A DNA stretch of 64,000 nucleotides from positions 294,504 to 358,503 of the forward strand of contig NZ_JAYFFH010000002.1 in assembly GCF_036289385.1 (NCBI RefSeq). Direction: 5' to 3'. The notes beneath the pieces were generated by a model, which had not been told where the DNA came from, made no database searches, and saw only the letters and a program-made list of their open reading frames with translations. Numbering within the stretch: the stretch's first letter is position 1; the number at the start of each line of letters is the position of its first letter. Source of the stretch: Anaerofustis butyriciformans. GTDB taxonomy: Bacteria; Bacillota; Clostridia; Eubacteriales; Anaerofustaceae. Position numbers and translations under genes: made by a program. Of the stretch, positions 61,849 through 64,000 are shown piece after piece.

Positions 61849-61975
61849 TGAATTGCCTGTATAAATATTATTTATAAGAAATAATTATATGAAATGTATA
61901 TAGGGGGGAGAATTATACTTATGTGCATTTTAAATAAATAATGTTTTGAGGGAATATATTTAGGAGGATAGTCAA

Positions 61976-64000
61976 TTGAAAAACAAGAATGGCATAATTA
62001 GTAAAATTGAAAAAGGCATAATATTTGTTATGGTTCTTTCATTCTTTTTTTCATCTATTTTATCTGTTAATGTTGTAAAAGCAAGTGAAGTAAATTCACA
62101 AATAAACAACTCAGAAAATGTTACGGATAATGTTGATACAAATGAGAATGACGAATTGACAAATGAAGAAGAAAAAAATGATATTGACAATCAAGAAAGT
62201 AATAATGACGAAATTATTTCAAACGATGATTCATTAAATGAAGAAAATGAAGCTACAAAAACAAATGAGGACACTAAAACAAATGAGAGTGCAAAACCAA
62301 GTAAAGCGCCTTTAGCAAAAAGTGTTGATACAGGTGATTTTACTGTTGAAGGTGGAACAATCGATAAAGATTATTCATTTAGTGACGGTGTTCTTACCAT
62401 TTTAACAAGCACACAACTTACAATAAAGAATACAAATATAGCTACAGCAACATCAAATAGAATTGTTGTTCCTGAAGATGTAAGTGCAAATTTAATTTTT
62501 GCGGGAGTAAATATAAAAGCAACAACAAATGCTCCTTTTACATTGACTCCTGATAGTAATAATGATGGTGAAGGTGCAAGTGCAAGTATTATTATTGCAG
62601 ATGGAACAGAGAATACATTAGTTTCAGCTGCATCATCTTATCCAGGATTAAGATGTGGTAAAACAACAAGCTTAACTATAGATGACGGAGTAGTTAACAA
62701 AGATATAAACGGAAATGAAATAGTACCAGAACTTGGAAGAGTACCTAATGATGTTACATTATTAAATGGAACAAAACTTAAAAAAGGTGATAGACTTACT
62801 AAATTAGACAGCTCAAATGTAGGGACTTTAAATGTAACAGGTTCAACTTACGCTGCCGGTATTGGTGGCGGTAATGGTGAAGATGGTGGAAATATCACTA
62901 TTAATGGTGGTCTTATTACAGCTTCTTCATCAGGAACAGGAGACAGTTTAGCGAATGCTGGTGCAGGTATCGGTGGAGGTAACTATGCTGCCGGCGGTAA
63001 TATTACAATAAATAGTGGTATCATTACAGCTAATGGAGCATATCATGCAGCCGGAGTAGGTGGTGGATATTGTACATCTGCTTCTATTTCTCCTGTTAAT
63101 ATTTCTCCTGCCGTAGTTGATAAAGGTACAGGTAAAGCAAAGAGTGGTAATATTACAATTAATGGTGGATTAACATATTCAAACGGCGGTACTCATGGTG
63201 ATGCTTTTGGTGATGGATGTTATACATATACTACAAGTGAAAAATACACTATACTAGTTACTGGTGGAACAGTTATTCCGAAAGCAGGAAGTGGAAGATT
63301 CGATTTAGGTGGAACTCAGGCTGATGTTATCGTTCTTGGAGGCTCTTTAAAAGCAAGTAAATTTAAGAGTATAGAAGGTTCAGTTGCATATGGTGATATG
63401 GATAAAACAACAAAAGTATTCATGACAGAAATATCACTAAAAAGCTTTGGGATTGATAAAGTAGGAACAACATTAGTTGATGATATTGATATGAAAATCA
63501 ACGGTGTTCATTATAATTATGGTGTTCCTTCTTATACAGACAGTGAAGGGAATTTATATTTCTGGTTACCTGATACAAACAAAGGAGCAGAAGTAAGTGT
63601 TGATTTAGATGTTTTGGATAAACAAACAGGAGAAGCAATAAAAACAGATACATTTTTTGCTAAAGATGTAGGGACAGGTTCTAATGTTCATCTAAAACAA
63701 TATGTAATATTTAATGTAGACCAAAAATTAGACGATTCGTTGATTAAGAAAAGATATGATGGTCTTGGTTTAAATGATAGTGAAATTAAAGCTCAAGTAG
63801 CAGCTATGGAAATAGAAACAACTCTTCCTGAAGGTGGTAAATTAACCAATGCTTCAAAAATGGAAATATCTTCACAGCTTTTAGAAGATGATGGAGAAAC
63901 GGTGGCAGATGATGCGGAAATAGTTCAAGGAAGTAACCCGAATGCAGGGAAATATCAATTAATCATAACATCAACAGAATATGCGGATTTAACAACAGAT
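61976..64000 (+). CDS. Large secreted surface protein with beta-helix/GGGN-type repeats (5' part; runs off the window)
   Basis: The frame is open from TTG 61976 to the window end, 675 codons, with AGGAGG 8 bp before the TTG. A signal peptide (about 1-36, ending VKA) is followed by an acidic Asn/Glu/Asp-rich linker (about 38-110). VDTGDFTVEGGTIDKDYSFS begins a domain with DGVLTI and RIVVPEDVSANL. About residues 291-410 carry repeats of AGIGGGN...GGNITINGGLIT, a right-handed beta-helix-like module common in adhesin-like proteins of gut Firmicutes. Later residues look like Ig/filler domains. Cell-wall anchoring would be beyond the window. Probable adhesin or carbohydrate-binding protein. Confidence 0.85.
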   Translation, partial: MKNKNGIISKIEKGIIFVMVLSFFFSSILSVNVVKASEVNSQINNSENVTDNVDTNENDELTNEEEKNDIDNQESNNDEIISNDDSLNEENEATKTNEDTKTNESAKPSKAPLAKSVDTGDFTVEGGTIDKDYSFSDGVLTILTSTQLTIKNTNIATATSNRIVVPEDVSANLIFAGVNIKATTNAPFTLTPDSNNDGEGASASIIIADGTENTLVSAASSYPGLRCGKTTSLTIDDGVVNKDINGNEIVPELGRVPNDVTLLNGTKLKKGDRLTKLDSSNVGTLNVTGSTYAAGIGGGNGEDGGNITINGGLITASSSGTGDSLANAGAGIGGGNYAAGGNITINSGIITANGAYHAAGVGGGYCTSASISPVNISPAVVDKGTGKAKSGNITINGGLTYSNGGTHGDAFGDGCYTYTTSEKYTILVTGGTVIPKAGSGRFDLGGTQADVIVLGGSLKASKFKSIEGSVAYGDMDKTTKVFMTEISLKSFGIDKVGTTLVDDIDMKINGVHYNYGVPSYTDSEGNLYFWLPDTNKGAEVSVDLDVLDKQTGEAIKTDTFFAKDVGTGSNVHLKQYVIFNVDQKLDDSLIKKRYDGLGLNDSEIKAQVAAMEIETTLPEGGKLTNASKMEISSQLLEDDGETVADDAEIVQGSNPNAGKYQLIITSTEYADLTTD

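Overview
The window is a dense, very AT-rich (about 30% GC by eye) bacterial chromosome segment. Gene content points to a low-GC anaerobic Bacillota, most likely class Clostridia: Firmicutes-type L27 with its Prp protease, YqeK, class III fructose-bisphosphatase, PyrI next to PyrB, PyrK/PyrD type 1B, ThyX, QueH, PanG and a PyrR-type leader. The species cannot be named from the sequence. Nearly all of it is core housekeeping DNA. I see no rRNA, insertion sequence, prophage or CRISPR array. Most convergent gene pairs share a single bidirectional terminator that often overlaps their stop codons. | Layout. 1-2.0 kb: a cut-off iron-sulfur flavoprotein and a cyclophilin-like protein under a MerR-type promoter; a scar holding the 3' ends of two decayed divergent genes; a rhodanese and a 57-residue membrane protein. 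2.2-7.4 kb: Y-family polymerase with a YolD partner, tRNA-Thr(GGT), alpha/beta hydrolase, pth, an M28-like membrane peptidase and a YcxB-like protein. 7.4-11.35 kb (minus): rplU-prp-rpmA, then after a terminator obg-yhbY-nadD-yqeK, from a near-consensus promoter and an L21-leader-like 5' UTR. 11.5-19.4 kb: CwlD-like amidase, fbp, mfd, PrsA-like lipoprotein. 19.5-20.7 kb: a MerR/NmlR regulator and a tandem carboxymuconolactone-decarboxylase-fold protein, again under a MerR-type promoter. 20.8-26.9 kb: pstSCAB-phoU-phoPR behind a triple 11-bp PhoP box. 27-33 kb: nth, a nucleotidyltransferase, and panG-panB-panC-panD-coaBC. 33-38.9 kb: prfB without frameshift, transaldolase-like fsa, thyX, rlmB, a CNNM/CorC protein and a solitary Fic protein. 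39-49.1 kb: the pyrimidine cluster pyrB-I-C-F-K-D-E-carA-carB behind a PyrR-like attenuator. 49-55.8 kb: queH, an EF-G paralogue, YtxH/DUF948 proteins, brnQ, rpsF-ssb-rpsR. 55.8-61.8 kb: LCP protein, tilS-hpt-ftsH and a thioesterase. 61.98 kb to the end: the first 675 codons of a large secreted beta-repeat surface protein, starting at TTG and running off the window. | How it works together. Two loci 18 kb apart carry the same MerR-type promoter (TTGACT, 19-bp spacer, TAAA(G/T)T, same dyad in the spacer) and probably form a small electrophile/redox-stress regulon run by the regulator at 19.6 kb, which has a cysteine at position 52. The phosphate block is self-contained from sensor to transporter. 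The pyr cluster covers all six steps of UMP synthesis. The pan operon covers pantothenate synthesis and the next two CoA steps. | I did not find a clearly new multi-gene system such as a defence island. The most unusual items are the two-locus MerR regulon, the M28 peptidase with a membrane hairpin between its zinc ligands, the autoinhibited Fic protein, the EF-G paralogue behind a large hairpin, and the large surface protein at the right edge.
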